The position numbers and the translations under genes are program-made. The notes beneath the pieces are model-generated. The model searched no databases and had not been told where the DNA came from. It saw only the letters and a program-made list of their open reading frames with translations. Source: Apostichopus japonicus (Eukaryota; Echinodermata; Holothuroidea; Aspidochirotida; Stichopodidae). Taken from it: a stretch of 64,000 nucleotides of DNA. The DNA lies in the NCBI RefSeq assembly GCF_037975245.1, contig NC_092567.1, forward strand, positions 17,226,376-17,290,375. Direction: 5' to 3'. This document shows positions 32,281 to 44,691 of this stretch, piece after piece (the first letter of the stretch is position 1; the number at the start of each line of letters is the position of its first letter).

Positions 32281-32946
32281 TTATTTAAATTTTGTTTAAT
32301 TGAGGGTGACTCTAGCCAGAGCTTATCTTCCCCCGACGAAAAGACAAAAAGAATTGTCGTAAATATCAAAGAAGTGAAAATTTAAGACGGGCAGATAAAC
32401 AAATAAAAGAAGCACATGAAAGAGTGTAAAAGAGCAGGCAGAAATACATACAACAAGAGAAGTGGAAGAATAAAGCAACAGTAGATATAAAACGTAAAAT
32501 GAAAAGAAAACAAACAAAACTCTGTTGGATAGTAACATATAAAAGGAGTATAGGAATGAAAAAATAAAACAAATATATAGTTTTGTAATGTTAAAGTAGA
32601 TAAATATATATTAAATGTAAGGCTGTAGTTAACGTTTAAAACGTCTTTATCTCTTAAATTCTGGTATTATTGTAAGTTCTTTATCTCTAAATTCGACGAT
32701 GTTTCTCGATATCCCAATAATTTATCCCATAATAAAAGAAGGAGAATGAAGGAATTGATTATTCACAACTCAGTAATTAACTTTATATTTCCCTTAAAAT
32801 CCTTGTTAGATCGCACTACGTTAGTAGATATAGTATATATATTCTAGTTGGAGGTATTTCTCTTCTGTAATTTGCAGCCTATATTGTATTTTGCAGAAAA
32901 TGAGTGAACTATGTTCCAAATGCTTATTGTTTCGAATAGTATCAGT

Positions 32947-33690
32947 TAAATAATACCAAAAGTAGACATATTTGTAAGGCTAACTTTCAAGCCTTTGGTG
33001 TTATTCAACTTATAAATTACAGCAAATACCATAACTATTGAGTCACATGATAAATGAAAGTCGATGAAAAATGTTATGTGCATGAACTGTCGTTTAACTG
33101 TTTCCTTCTTTCCATGCCACAAAATATGTTTGGTAACTATTTAAGAAATGCAATTAGATTGGATTGTCAAATATTGTTAGAAAGCTCAATCCTCGATATT
33201 CAGGCTTTCGGCGACAAGCGACCTCGCAACTTTTAATTTACTAGTAAAAATAAATACGTATACCTCCATGTCTATACCAGGAGTAATCATGGGACGCGGT
33301 GGTGGGTTTATGTACCAGTAACACGCCAGACAATTGGTGTAACTGAACGACAACTTCGTCATCTTCATCTATCATAGGTATTAATACGGAAGTTGCTTTG
33401 GTGGAGACGATTGCAAAATATACGGAGTGAGTGTTAAAACAAAAATATCATTTAATCAATTCAAACATACGATAAATTAAACTTACGATTGATTTGAATT
33501 CAATATACAGTTTTGATCGATCGAATTGCTTGTTGATCATTTGGCTAAGATTTTTCTATTTGGCAGATCACATGACAATGCACGTTTATGAACTAAATTT
33601 GTTGAAGAACTTTCAAGAGATACGAAATATGAAAGATAAAAATAAAATTATTATATATCTAGTACATAGCCTATATGAAGTAAGTATAGA
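32947..33690. other. ~0.74-kb stretch present in copy A, absent in copy B
   Basis: Copy B joins TTCGAATAATATCAGT to CATATGATCCCC at about 51197; copy A has about 744 bp between the equivalent points. The word GTCATATGAT or a close variant lies at both edges, so a microhomology deletion in B is plausible. No motif in the small open frames here. Confidence 0.65.
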
Positions 33691-33699
33691 GTCATATGA

Positions 33700-35400
33700 T
33701 CCCCTTTCCCTCCATAATTTTATTGTTGTCGGTTACATTTACAAATATAAGAAATTACTCAGATTTTGTTACGATGTGATCGATCAATTGTGATATATGC
33801 ACCAGCAGTGAAACTTACATACAAATGTGCTTAAATTCATAATGTTACAACATCGCTGAAACTTCAAGCAAAACACGATAGAAAATCACTCTTATAAATA
33901 GACAAATGTATAAGCAGGCTGCTGTTGATGAGGCTGGAAATAGATAAGAAAAGAGAGAGCTTCGATAAAATAAATGATTTGTGTTTTTTACTATCAATAT
34001 CCAGGTGTTTTTTGAATCGATAAGAAAAGATGCTATTTAAAACGAAATACTTCTGTTTGCTTAATAGACTGCTGTAGTTGTGTAACGATTGGAAGGGATG
34101 AGGCAATACTTTGTTTGTGAGCTCAAACAAATTCACTATTCCTCCCCTTGATGTCAATGTTATACATAATAACATGTCGGGTTAAGTTGAAATTTCCCTT
34201 GTACTGTACTCTGTTGACAAATGTTCATGTTCATTATAGTTCTGATTTTTAAATACGTATGATGGTTGGAAATATCGTAATCATTTAATGGCAACTACCA
34301 GGAAACAATTGGATCAATAGTATCAAACAATATCAGATAAAATAGATAACATATGAGCGACTGAGTGAATCGATGTACTTTCACAATAACCAGCAGAATT
34401 TATGTTATTTTGCCACTCCCTGGCAGACGCTAATTGTCACATTTCCATTCTTTTAGAAGACATACTGACACTAGCATCTACATTTGCCTTCCGTATGCAA
34501 CTTAATTAAGTTTGCAAAAAGTCAATGGACACACTTGATTGAAAGCTCTGATTTAACTATTTTTCTATTTGGTTATATTAACAGTAGTTATCATACGTTC
34601 TCATCAAAGTCGGCCATTATCATCATAATATCACCATTATCGAGCTATTGGTATATCTAAATGCGAATACTGAACGTTGATAATCAGTCTCATGTACATT
34701 CAATATATTGTCGTTACCGAACAGATAGTTTGTAGCGACTCATTTAACCCTATTCGCGTTCCAAAGCACTAAGATGTTTTCTTCTTATAACGGACTGCTC
34801 ATTTGCATAAAAGAGTTTTTGCATTCCACGAGGCTACGCGCTTCGTGAACGTTGGTTGTATTATGTAGGGAGGTGGTGTTGTTTGCTAGCGTTATCATTG
34901 CAGCTATAGTTTTGGTAGTGCATATGCAGCAAGTGTGTGTTTTTCTTCATATACGTGTGTAGGAATCACTTCTTGAATAACACTGCATGTACTCTTAAGT
35001 ACACCTATAACAGTTATTGTATTCTTTTTACAGTCAATCCTATCCTAATGGAATCCTTAAGATATTGTAACTCTATGTTAAGTGTAATCTGTATAAGCCT
35101 ATACTAAGTAGGCCTAATGGGCTTACTTCCAGGGATGTGTAGTCACACATTCCTGGTCTGCTGTCGGCTTGTGAAGATTCAAGATGAGAAAATAGATCAG
35201 TAAAGCACACACATCCATGGAGTTTTGTCATCTCCGTCTTGAAGTCTCTATACACATGTACGCTTTGCCGAAATAAACCCTCAATTCAATTCTCGGAGGA
35301 CTTTCTACGCGATACATTTTTGCTGGAGTTAACGCTTACGTTCATATTATATCACCTGTTTATTCAGAGGAACACTTTTTTCTAGTCATTTATGCATCGC
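33700..35400. other. Intergenic DNA of copy A, no gene
   Basis: Collinear with 51200-54990 of copy B apart from the transposon inserted there. The site matching that insertion is intact here at 35093-35097 (ATAAG). No gene seen. Confidence 0.6.
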
Positions 35401-35424
35401 CACCGTTTACCTTGGGAAAGTTTT

Positions 35425-35490
35425 GATTACCAAGGTTTGAACCTTGCAGTTGAGTTAGGTGCGCTGCCAGTTGACTTATTGATACTTGCA
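35425..35490 (-). mobile_element. tRNA-like SINE head remnant (copy A)
   Basis: On the minus strand, AGTCAACTGGCAGCGCACC resembles a D-arm/A-box and AAGGTTCAAACCTT is a B-box inside a paired arm (AAGG/CCTT). The anticodon arm is not clean, so a SINE relic fits better than a tRNA gene. The same sequence is in copy B near 55005-55060. Confidence 0.4.
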
Positions 35491-35898
35491 CTCGAGGTAG
35501 CCAGTTTAGTATATAGTACGTTTTATTATTTAGTTTAATAATTATATCGTTCTATCGTGCTCGCAAAGATTTAGCTCGTGTATTTTTGTAAAGACCATCT
35601 TCTACTGGATTATACGGCGGACAGTGGAAACGTTTTGCCGGTGAACTTTGCGTTGCCCTTTTATTATGGCCGGCTGTAGTCTCACATCTAGGCCTACCCC
35701 GGGTCGCGCCTCAACCCTCACCGCCCATAGTATACCACCGTTCCATGGAGTGTATATAGCAGCAAGATCGATGCGACCTCCTGTCCGGAACAAGCGAAGA
35801 ATACTAGGGTAAGTGAGCCTAAACATTACCCTAAATGTTGGTGGGTTTAGTTGAGGTACAGCGGCGCGCAAAGGGAAAAGGTGTAGGCCTACTGTTGT

Positions 35899-36410
35899 TT
35901 GACGGCGGATTACACTGAAACGAAAGTGGATAGCGTACGATCTTACACCCGGTTATCATATAGGCCAGTTATGAGGTGTTGGGGTAGTATTGGCATCCTG
36001 ATTGGAACAAACAGGAACCAAGAATATATGCATGAATTAATTGCAAAAAACTTGATATTGTTAGACACAAGGCTGAACCTGGAACCTAACAAAATGTTCA
36101 CAGAGTATTATTGTGAAAGCAGTTTAATGGAAATCCTTGCCATATAGTCATGCTTAGAACAAACTCTCGTCTCCGTGAGCTCAAATGTTTTATCCGAAAA
36201 TGGCTGCGAACACTGCCAGATTCTGCAAAACTGGTGTTTCAAAAATTAAACAAATTACACAATTCAAACTGTGGGTATAGGACCTTGGATGTTCAGATTT
36301 CTTACTTTTTATTTGCCTATGAGTATGCTGGTGATCATTTTTGTTGTGGATCATATAAAATTAAGGGACTGACCACGAAGAAGCAAAGTTCTGGTATAAT
36401 TGGCGAATAG
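35899..36410 (+). pseudogene. Broken unidentified open frame (copy A)
   Basis: Two adjoining frames together correspond to the single 124-codon frame at 55479-55853 in copy B. They share RPVMRCWGSIG, LDTRLNLEPNKMF and NSRLRELKCFI. Here a shift near 36130 breaks the frame. The upstream end has no ATG (the frame opens with TTG), and no domain is recognised. It lies just upstream of the LINE remnant and may be part of an old element. Confidence 0.3.
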
Positions 36411-36624
36411 GAATTTACATTGTCTTAATAATTGAATATCTATATCACAGTGTCATTGCTTTGTGTCTCCTTTGCTGTCATGATTGTAATGATTGAGCCT
36501 CGTGTTTATCATATTGTTTTTTTCAATACTATTTTGTAGAGCAGATGTATTGTGTATATATATATTTTTATAGTTACATTTTTATAGTTACATATCAGTG
36601 GTGTAATATTGACCAGCTCCACGC

Positions 36625-38100
36625 TGCAGAGGAATTAATAACCATCCTAAATGAAGACTTAGCTGACATGTGAGAAGTTTTGCACCAACTGAAAAGACTT
36701 CAAAAATAATAAAGCCCACAGGACGGGCTTTATTGGCGACGCATTTTTGAGGTGCAGTAAGTCTCGCCTAATCCTTGTCATGTTTTACACGGTTATGTTC
36801 TCGGTTATTTTGCCTGCAGATTGAAAGCTGCGACTTATTCATCCAATTTATAAAAAGAAGGTGTAACCTGATAAGGTTGACAGGCATAGAGGGAGGCATT
36901 TACTTTACTGAGCTCTCTTGGTAAATTGTTAACTTAGATTCTACACAACCGAATTAAATATTATCTATGTTCATGACTGTTAGAGGACGAACATGTGGGG
37001 TTTAGTAAAGATCACTTGAGTTGACAGAGAACATTCTGCTCATTCTATTAATGACTACTATACACAAGTCAATGAAAACGTATATTGTATTTTTATTGAC
37101 TACAAAAAAAAGCTGTCAATGTATTTGACACGACTTTACTCTGGAAATTGGTTATCAGTTACATTAAAGGTAATGTAATCAATGTTACATAGTTTAAACA
37201 TTCTCCAAGTCAAGCCAAGCTCTTAACATGGGTTGATGATCCGAATTTTATTAATGTTGGTGCCAATTCTATTTTGCTATTGACTTAAACGACTTTGTCA
37301 GGTTTATAAAGTAATAGTATTATGGTTAGGCATGGTTAGGCAGCTTATCAGGCGCAATCCGTGAACATCTTAGCAATGGTGACGTCGAAGTCTATTCTTA
37401 GACATTTCACTCTGTTTGTACGCTGAAGATGCATTTGACTTAGCTGAGAACGAGCCAGACTTAAAATGGACTCTTAACGATGTTCAATTCTACTGTGACA
37501 CATTGTTCGTATATTGACCTTTTTGTGTGATAAAAACAATCGACTCTATATATTATGATACATACCTCGGTGATGCTTTCAATTCTTATAACAATATAAG
37601 ATAGCTCTCTTCAGTCTACTTACTCAGTCTTATCACTTGAAACGAGGCTATTTGGTTAACTGCTGCTCCAACTATTTTATCAGTTGTAGTCTTCCCAGTG
37701 TTACTGTATGTTAGAGAGGTGAATAAGCTTTCCACTTTTGCAAACATGTTTCTTAAGTAAGGAAAACAATTGAATGACTTACGCCGAGCTTGGAAGGTAC
37801 AAGATTGCTAGGCTTATTGAGAGCCGAGTTATTGAATACTAAGGTCAAATTTATTAACAGTAATGATAATATATGCCTTGCAGGTATGATGTAAACATTA
37901 CTAAGATAAAGCAAACCTTCAAATCAACATGGATAAACCGGATTGAAAGAAATCCTGAGGAAACAGGCATGCCCTTAATTTAGAATAACCCCATCTATCC
38001 AAATCAAATTCATGACAATTGCCGTGGCTATATATATACTGTTAGTACAAAGTGGCTGACAATGGACGTTTGTTTCAGATTAAATCATACATGCTCAACT
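36625..38100 (+). pseudogene. LINE reverse-transcriptase remnant (copy A)
   Basis: Joining pieces across stops and frameshifts gives RT landmarks in order: an NKAHRTGFIGDAF region (the KA-G-DG box), HPIYKKK, FIDYKKAVNVFDTTLLWKL (the D-box), then LYAEDAFDLAENEPDL where YADD is expected. The frame is destroyed, so it is a fossil. The clade cannot be told by eye. The same remnant, with different lesions, is at 56255-57650, so it predates the duplication. Confidence 0.7.
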
Positions 38101-39620
38101 CAATAACAACTCTCATTGTAAACCTTATATGATATGTAAGAGGGTATTACAATTAGAAAAATACCACCCGCCTCCATTAAGCCAGGTAAAATCTTTCTTG
38201 TTTCCGTCTTAGTAAACGCAGTATCTCCCAAAGTAAACGGCCGACATGGAAACATGTATTTTCAGGGCAAGAATGTGCACGTTAAGTAATAATGGAAAAC
38301 TAATTGGGCCGCGAATCAGGCTGTTTGCTTGAATGTTTCGACAGTGAAAGGATGAACATTTATAAACCTTATGATACTGGGCAACAAAACTCTCTCCTCT
38401 CTTTTAGTGCTAAATATTATGTCAGTTTTAAGGGGGGTTTTTTTCTGGTGTTTACTTTCATGCGTTGTACCGAGAGGTTATTGCCGTTTGTTGTCGTGGC
38501 GTATACTGTACTAACGTTCTCTTCTCCTCTTTTCTACTTTTGGCATAAACACTTTTCTGGACAGTAACCAATTCGATATGTTATTTGATGTATTGTATGT
38601 AGGCTATATTTCATTGTATTCAATTCTCATTCATCGCTAAGGAGGATATAAAGAGAATAAATCAGCTGAAAATGAACTGTAAAACCAAATCGAAGGACAC
38701 GTGTTTCTTTGCAATTAGGTTTATTGCTATGCACAGCGCTTCGGAATGGAAGTTATAAAAAGGAAATAGATTTGCCGACTTCACTCGATAATCAAATGGT
38801 GTTTGCTGAATTTGTTTAAAGACGAATAAATTTAATGACAAAGCAAACCCCAACACGTGAGAACAAAACATGAAATAAGGACCATGAACAGTCTCCATGC
38901 AGTTGAAATTATACAATCAAGCTAAATCAAAGAGTATGGCAATCTCTGAAGATTTACTTTCAATGTATTTGAACTTAAGATAAGATGGTTATATAAAGTT
39001 GAGATTAATCATATAATCTACATAAAGCAATGCGAGACCGATACTGCTGGTTAAAATACAACCTACCAAACACTAACTTACTTTCCGCAACGAAAATGTC
39101 ATTTCTAGGAGTATCCTAGCAAACACATAACGTTTTTATAACATTTTGAGAAGGGCGTAGAAATGTTTAAAAAAATATCATTGTAAAAGTTATTTATAAT
39201 ATTTTGTAGATATCATATTAAACATAAAAACGTTTAAAAAAATATCGTAACATTTTTTTATAAAATAGTTTCCACAAATGTAAAAATGTTTTGAGAACGT
39301 TTAGAGGAAGGCATCGAAAAAGCGTAAAATGGAAAATATGTAGCAAAACTCCGTTCATTTCAATTCAACACAGCTACCTGCAGGGGAAAACCTTTCATTT
39401 GATCAAAATATCGCTGATTTTTGTCAGTATGTTATAACACTATTGTAGCATCATCAAAATGTTTTCATGATGACTTAAAACCATATTAATAACATAACTC
39501 TTATTCCCATTAAACTTTTTATCGTTTCACTTACATAACCTCCCAAAGATGGCATGAAAAAGAAAAATCTGGTTCTGTCTGGATGATAATTGAGTATAAA
39601 CATAATGCAAAAATGTTTGG
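38100..39620. other. Intergenic DNA of copy A, no gene
   Basis: Collinear with 57650-59210 of copy B. AT-rich, with short repeated phrases such as ACGTTTAAAAAAATATC. No exon or RNA gene is supported. Confidence 0.55.
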
Positions 39621-39624
39621 CGTT

Positions 39625-40060
39625 TGTTGACTGCAAATGACCTTTGACCTGCACCAAAATCGATATGCTTCTTGTACTCAATGTGGTTCATATACATATT
39701 AAATAAGAGATCTGCCCAAGATTACCTTCTTGACATATCATGTATACAAGTTTTTCACAATTTGACTCCTTGTGACCCCAAATGACCATTGAAATCCACA
39801 ACAACAAAAAACACTACGCTTCTTGTTACTCAGTGTTACGCACCTTCATAACAAGTATGAGATACGCCCAAGCTTCTAATATCGAGATATCATATTAAAA
39901 AGGTCTTCAAAATTTGACCTCTGATGACCCCGAATGAACGTTGAACTACACCGGGCTTCTTGTACTCAGTGTGCTACTTGTACACACCAAGAAATGATAT
40001 TGGTCCGACCTTCCCTTCTTAAGAGATATCGTGTTTACGACTGGGACACATATACGCCAT
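39625..40060. repeat. Degenerate ~150-bp tandem repeat (copy A)
   Basis: Three diverged units share TTGACC...TGACCCCAAATGACC...TTGAA, GCTTCTTGT(T)ACTCAGTGT and GAGATATCGTGT. Copy B has the same set at about 59215-59640. Non-coding. Confidence 0.7.
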
Positions 40061-40631
40061 CATAAATGCATAGGTTACGTATATCATCAAAACCAAACAT
40101 AGTTTCTGGAAGCTGCCATTTTGTAAATAAGTGTTGCCAAGTGCCACTAGGACTTGAAACCTTTTGCTTTCTCTTTGCTTTTTCATCGTATACTTTCAAG
40201 TTAGAATGTCAATAGTTTTGACACTGAAACCGATAAGTTCATGTTAAAACGTTCAATATTTTACAAATCAACATTATTCAAAACCGATCTAAAGTATGGA
40301 AAATACTCATTGTAATAATTACAGCAAACACGAAAGCAGGGTGACTATTAATCAAGTCTTCGGCCTTGGGTGAGAAGAAACATTTAATCAATGGTATCTC
40401 CCAAATGGAATAAAGAGTGTTTCTTAGTTGTGTTGGAGCGTTATTCAGACAGTTATCGCTATTATATATAGGCTAATAATGATGGTGGGGTTTGTGTCTC
40501 CTGTCAAGTCTAAGCTTGATGTAAATGTGACACACGATACATATTGACAATGTCGAGGAGTTGTTGTGCTGTTTTCTAGAAGGTATACCACATGATCATA
40601 GAACGTGTACCAGTGTAAAGTAGGGAGTGAA

Positions 40632-41909
40632 TTATGTTTCATGGAAGGCAGGAATTGGAAGTGTGAAATATTGCTTAATCAAGCTACAAATCTTTATAAA
40701 CTTCGCTACAACCAAAAAAATCAAAAATATTAAATTCCAATCAAATGTTTTTTTGTTAATTGGAGGTAGAACCGTCCGATGATATTCTGCGAGACTATCA
40801 GTGACCAATTTAATCTTATTTTCACTGTGGTAAGTCCCTAAATGACAAATCTTGAGTTTTAATAGTATTTTGTTCTGTAACTTGTTGCATATCTTTCCCA
40901 TTTCCCCATCCAAGTTGTCCAATGACTTACATACTTCAGGAAAATCCTCTACAACTGTCCAGTCGTCTTTAGACTTAATGATTTCTGATGCTGATTTTTC
41001 AAGTTCGTCGTATCTCTTGATTACTTCGTAAGCTCTTGCGCGTAGATCATTTAAAATTTCATGCTCCTGGTTCTGTTCTACACATTTCTTACAATCTTCA
41101 TAATTTTCGTTTACAACCAAAAGCCTCTCAATGAGTTGACGTTTATTCTCGTGGCCTAATTGCATACTCTTGGTCAAATTTGTGAGCATCTTTGCGTGCC
41201 ACTGGTTACCTTTATGAAATGAGATAATCGTTTCAAGTTCCTCTAGAGCTACGTCAAATTTGACAATTTCATCTTGTATCATTTGTCGTAAACAGTTATA
41301 TTGGTAGGACAAGATTCTCTTGTATGCATCATTTCCTTTGATTAATTTATCTGCAGATTTTATATGATAAAATGATTTCCTTTTTCCGATCGCTACTTCC
41401 AGTTTCTTTCGTAGTATCATCCTTTCCTTTTCCGCAAGAGTTCGAATGTCGTTAATAACGCAGTCAGATGCAACACGCTGGACATGAATTATACCATTTA
41501 CCTTGAGACTAATCTCTCTCAGTGGTGGTTCTTTGGTTACACTCTTGTTTTGATGCCACATATAGCAAGCTTGGCAGAGGTGTCCGTTCCTTTCAAAACT
41601 ATGGTTTACGCAACCAATGTAATCATGTTTAACAACGTCAGTAATCTCACTTCTCTTTCTATGTACGTCCTCGACAATATTTTTAACTGCATAATCTGTT
41701 TTAAATCCTTCTGGTGGGATTGTGAATAATTCCCGACATACAGCGCATTCTAGTTCTACTTGTGCCCGTTTAATATACGATTCTAAACAGTCACTGCAAT
41801 ATCTATGAAGACATGGTAACACCTTGGGTTCTTTCAAAGGTTGAATGCAAATTGGACAAGACAGCAGCTTGTCTTCGATTTCATCAAGAACTGTGGTTAA
41901 AGATTCCAT
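40632..41909 (-). CDS. RING/B-box/coiled-coil protein with C-terminal transmembrane segment (type 1, copy A), 425 aa
   Basis: Single open frame from ATG at 41909. C3HC4 RING: C18-x2-C21-x11-C33-x-H35-x2-C38-x2-C41-x13-C55-x2-C58, the fold of E3 ubiquitin ligases. The B-box region (about 98-120) keeps C-x2-H and C-x2-C...H but lacks about seven residues including one Cys compared with the type-2 gene, so zinc binding there is doubtful. A long charged helical region (about 150-370) follows, then a hydrophobic segment (about 391-411). RING, B-box, coiled coil and a C-terminal membrane anchor is the TRIM13/TRIM59 architecture; orthology is not claimed. Probable role: membrane-anchored ubiquitin ligase. 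Paired with the type-2 gene 1.5 kb upstream on the same strand; paralogue at 60206-61510. Confidence 0.88.
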   Translation of the reverse strand: MESLTTVLDEIEDKLLSCPICIQPLKEPKVLPCLHRYCSDCLESYIKRAQVELECAVCRELFTIPPEGFKTDYAVKNIVEDVHRKRSEITDVVKHDYIGCVNHSFERNGHLCQACYMWHQNKSVTKEPPLREISLKVNGIIHVQRVASDCVINDIRTLAEKERMILRKKLEVAIGKRKSFYHIKSADKLIKGNDAYKRILSYQYNCLRQMIQDEIVKFDVALEELETIISFHKGNQWHAKMLTNLTKSMQLGHENKRQLIERLLVVNENYEDCKKCVEQNQEHEILNDLRARAYEVIKRYDELEKSASEIIKSKDDWTVVEDFPEVCKSLDNLDGEMGKICNKLQNKILLKLKICHLGTYHSENKIKLVTDSLAEYHRTVLPPINKKTFDWNLIFLIFLVVAKFIKICSLIKQYFTLPIPAFHET

Positions 41910-43389
41910 CCTTGGATAGGGTGTGGTTACTGAAGGTAAGATTCTCTCTGTTAAGAAGAAAATAAAGTGTAGTAAATGGTTTCCATCTTCTTTTAAATAT
42001 CCTATTCTTATGTTTAACTCTCAATAAAGGTGATGTAGATGACAAACCGCCGAAGGTGATACTAAACACAAAAAAGACTGATGAGTTACAAATTCACCCT
42101 CTATATTCGGAGTGGTTAATATATTGTATAAGAAAAATAAAATGTATGGACAACTCTAGGTCAAAGCAGGAATTCGGGAACTCAGAGAAAAATCAATTGG
42201 AGGAGACATTTGTTGCTACTGTTCCGTGACGTCTTGAATCTCCGAAAGGAATATACGTGGAATACCGGAATGCAGCGCGGGCAGACTCAGACAATAACGG
42301 AGCGAGAAATGAGAAGACTAAGGATAGAACCAGGATTTATTCACCTATAGATACAGAAAGGTCAAAGACAATACAATGCAACAAGCTAAGTATCTCTTAC
42401 TCCACGACAAACTATCTTTATCTCCCATAACAGATCCTGTCGGGATTTACCCACCCTTTTATTGACATTAATGGTTGACTTTTCGGAAGATTCGCCAACA
42501 GGTGTAGCGTATTTAGAGCCCTTCCTGGAAACGACAACCGGAAATAAATGTGATACCTCTGTTCTCTCCATTACACTACCCAATGAGACACTGTTTAGCA
42601 TCAAAGCCATATAACAAAGGTATGTTGCAGGAGTCAGTAAGGAAGTAAGAGTCTGGAATTATTCAAAAGCAATGCCTTGATGTATGTATTACGGACAACT
42701 TTTATAATCAAATCCACGGTTCTCCAAACAGACACATGTGGTATACATGTTCAGGCATGGCTTTACGAATATTCAACAACATGCGTGGGTGAATAGTGTG
42801 AAAGGAACAGCTACGCTGGTCATGTTCACGATGCAGATGACTCTTGTACAAAAATGTCTTTTTTAATGAATCGTTTTTAATTTAAAACGAGCTTTAAAAT
42901 ATCCATTTTCTTTACTCAGACGACAGACAATATTCTATCAGATTCTGCGAGCACATGCAATTCATTCATTTTCAATTCATCAAAATCGCAAGTTATTGGA
43001 TACAATAGCCTTTGGCTTTTTTTGTTTTCTTGTTGTACAAGAGGGGAGACATGTAATCTCGTCACTCATAAATATCCAAACCAGTCATGTTTAGGATTTA
43101 TCATTTGCCTTTAGCAGTAATGTGGGTCCCACATAAGCAGGTTCTGGTATTGAAAGTTGCATAATTGAACATATGATTACCTTAAAGTACAATAAAACCA
43201 GAAATTTGAAATAACTAAATTCTTACCTTTCTGTCAAATATTAAAGATGTAATATAAAATTAAAAAGGTCACTATCTTCTACATCTTTATTTAGAAACAA
43301 ATCACCTATACGTCTGGCCAAAGAAGATTTGTAGGCTAAGATGTGATAATTTCATGGCATTGAGTATTTATATGTATGCATCAGGAGCT
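41910..43389. other. Spacer between RING genes (copy A)
   Basis: Collinear with 61511-62798. Copy A has about 335 bp (about 42830-43165) missing from B. Copy B has about 124 bp (about 62056-62178) missing from A, bounded by a repeated CGGAAGATT and thus probably lost from A by microhomology. Promoter elements of the type-1 gene should lie here but none is distinctive. Confidence 0.55.
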
Positions 43390-44691
43390 TTACACAAACT
43401 TCAGAGACAAGTACTTCCAATGAACACAAACGAAAATCATAAAACAAATCCACAAAACACAACGTATCACTGTTCGATTTCTTTCTCGTTCATACTTGTC
43501 ACACATATTACTAATCAATTTGTGATTGTTTAAACTGATGTAAACTGGAATCTCCTGACTTTTGATGCTACATAAAACACCGAATTCCAATTTTAAAAAT
43601 GTGTCCTTTATGTCTTCTTCCAAGTGATCTATCGACGCACATAAATCAGGAATATGCTTTACGGCCATCCAATTGTTCCAAGACTCGAGAATGTTGGATG
43701 AAAGTTTGTTCAATTTGTCATACCTCGCTCTAAGCCTTGTGGAAATTTTGGCAAGTTTCGTGACCTCCTTTTTTGTGCTCGACTTTTGTTTACCCAAACG
43801 GGTCATGGCCTCTTCGCGTTTCATCTGCAAGTCTCTGATCAGTTTCATAAGACGCTCTTTATTCTGTCCACCTACTCTCCGGACCTCTTGTAATTCGTTT
43901 AGGACATCCACATGATTCCAGATCCCCAAGATTTCTTCAACTCTTTGAATGATTCTTCCGATGCGAAAGAGTTGTTGATTATATATTTCAACATCGTCTT
44001 CTATCAATCTTACTTGACATTTCAACTTCTCCAGTGTTGTTTCCAAGCAATTCTTAACCAATGCATCAACTCTTTCTAAGACTGCTTTCTTTCCAGGCAT
44101 CTTTACAATATATTTCTCGCACAATTTTAATGCTCTAGAATTTTTAGCAAGGCGTTTTCTTTCTTCTACTGCTAAAATATCAACTTTGTTTATGGCGGAC
44201 GCATATGAAAATGTAAAACATTCACTCTTCATCTGCACCTCTTGAATAATTTCTTTCAAACCAGCAAAGCTTGAGCAACTGCCTGAGCTGTTCGTCACCT
44301 TGAGATGACGATAGTAGCAGTTTTCACAAAGGTATCCCTTCCGATCAAAACAATAGGCTACTGCTGTTCGATGTTTGTCACACCTGACACAGTTATGTAA
44401 ATCGATATTAATCTCAGGTTTTTCTAATGTAACATGCTCAACTAAGCTTTTAATGAAGTAATCGGTTTTAAATCCTTCGGAAGGTATCGTGAAAAACTCT
44501 CGGCATACAGCGCATTGTAGTTCTCCTTGTTGTTGTTGTTGTTGTTGTTGTTTAATGAAGGATTCTAAACAGTCACTACAATATCGATGAAGACACGGTA
44601 AAACCTTTGGTTCTTTCAAATGTTGAATGCAAATTGGACAAGACAGGAAATTTTCTCCGATTTCATTAAGAACTGTGTTTATAGATTCCAT
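43390..44691 (-). CDS. RING/B-box/coiled-coil protein with C-terminal transmembrane segment (type 2, copy A), 433 aa
   Basis: Single frame from ATG at 44691. RING cysteines C18, C21, C33, H35, C38, C41, C60, C63, with the loop between the last pairs lengthened by a run of eight glutamines (CAA repeats at about 44523-44549). B-box type 2 is complete: C-x2-H-x6-C-x7-C-x2-C-x3-H within NCVRCDKHRTAVAYCFDRKG and following residues. A coiled-coil-like region of about 240 residues and a hydrophobic segment (about 408-425) follow. Same architecture as the type-1 gene but only moderately similar beyond the RING, so the type 1/type 2 split is older than the segmental duplication. Probable membrane-anchored E3 ligase. 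Paralogue at 62799-64000. Confidence 0.88.
   Translation of the reverse strand: MESINTVLNEIGENFLSCPICIQHLKEPKVLPCLHRYCSDCLESFIKQQQQQQQQGELQCAVCREFFTIPSEGFKTDYFIKSLVEHVTLEKPEINIDLHNCVRCDKHRTAVAYCFDRKGYLCENCYYRHLKVTNSSGSCSSFAGLKEIIQEVQMKSECFTFSYASAINKVDILAVEERKRLAKNSRALKLCEKYIVKMPGKKAVLERVDALVKNCLETTLEKLKCQVRLIEDDVEIYNQQLFRIGRIIQRVEEILGIWNHVDVLNELQEVRRVGGQNKERLMKLIRDLQMKREEAMTRLGKQKSSTKKEVTKLAKISTRLRARYDKLNKLSSNILESWNNWMAVKHIPDLCASIDHLEEDIKDTFLKLEFGVLCSIKSQEIPVYISLNNHKLISNMCDKYERERNRTVIRCVLWICFMIFVCVHWKYLSLKFV

Noticed and set aside
36708-36734. Perfect 10-bp hairpin AATAAAGCCC/GGGCTTTATT
   Set aside because: It lies inside the LINE remnant and the outer stem is broken in copy B, so it is not conserved as RNA structure.
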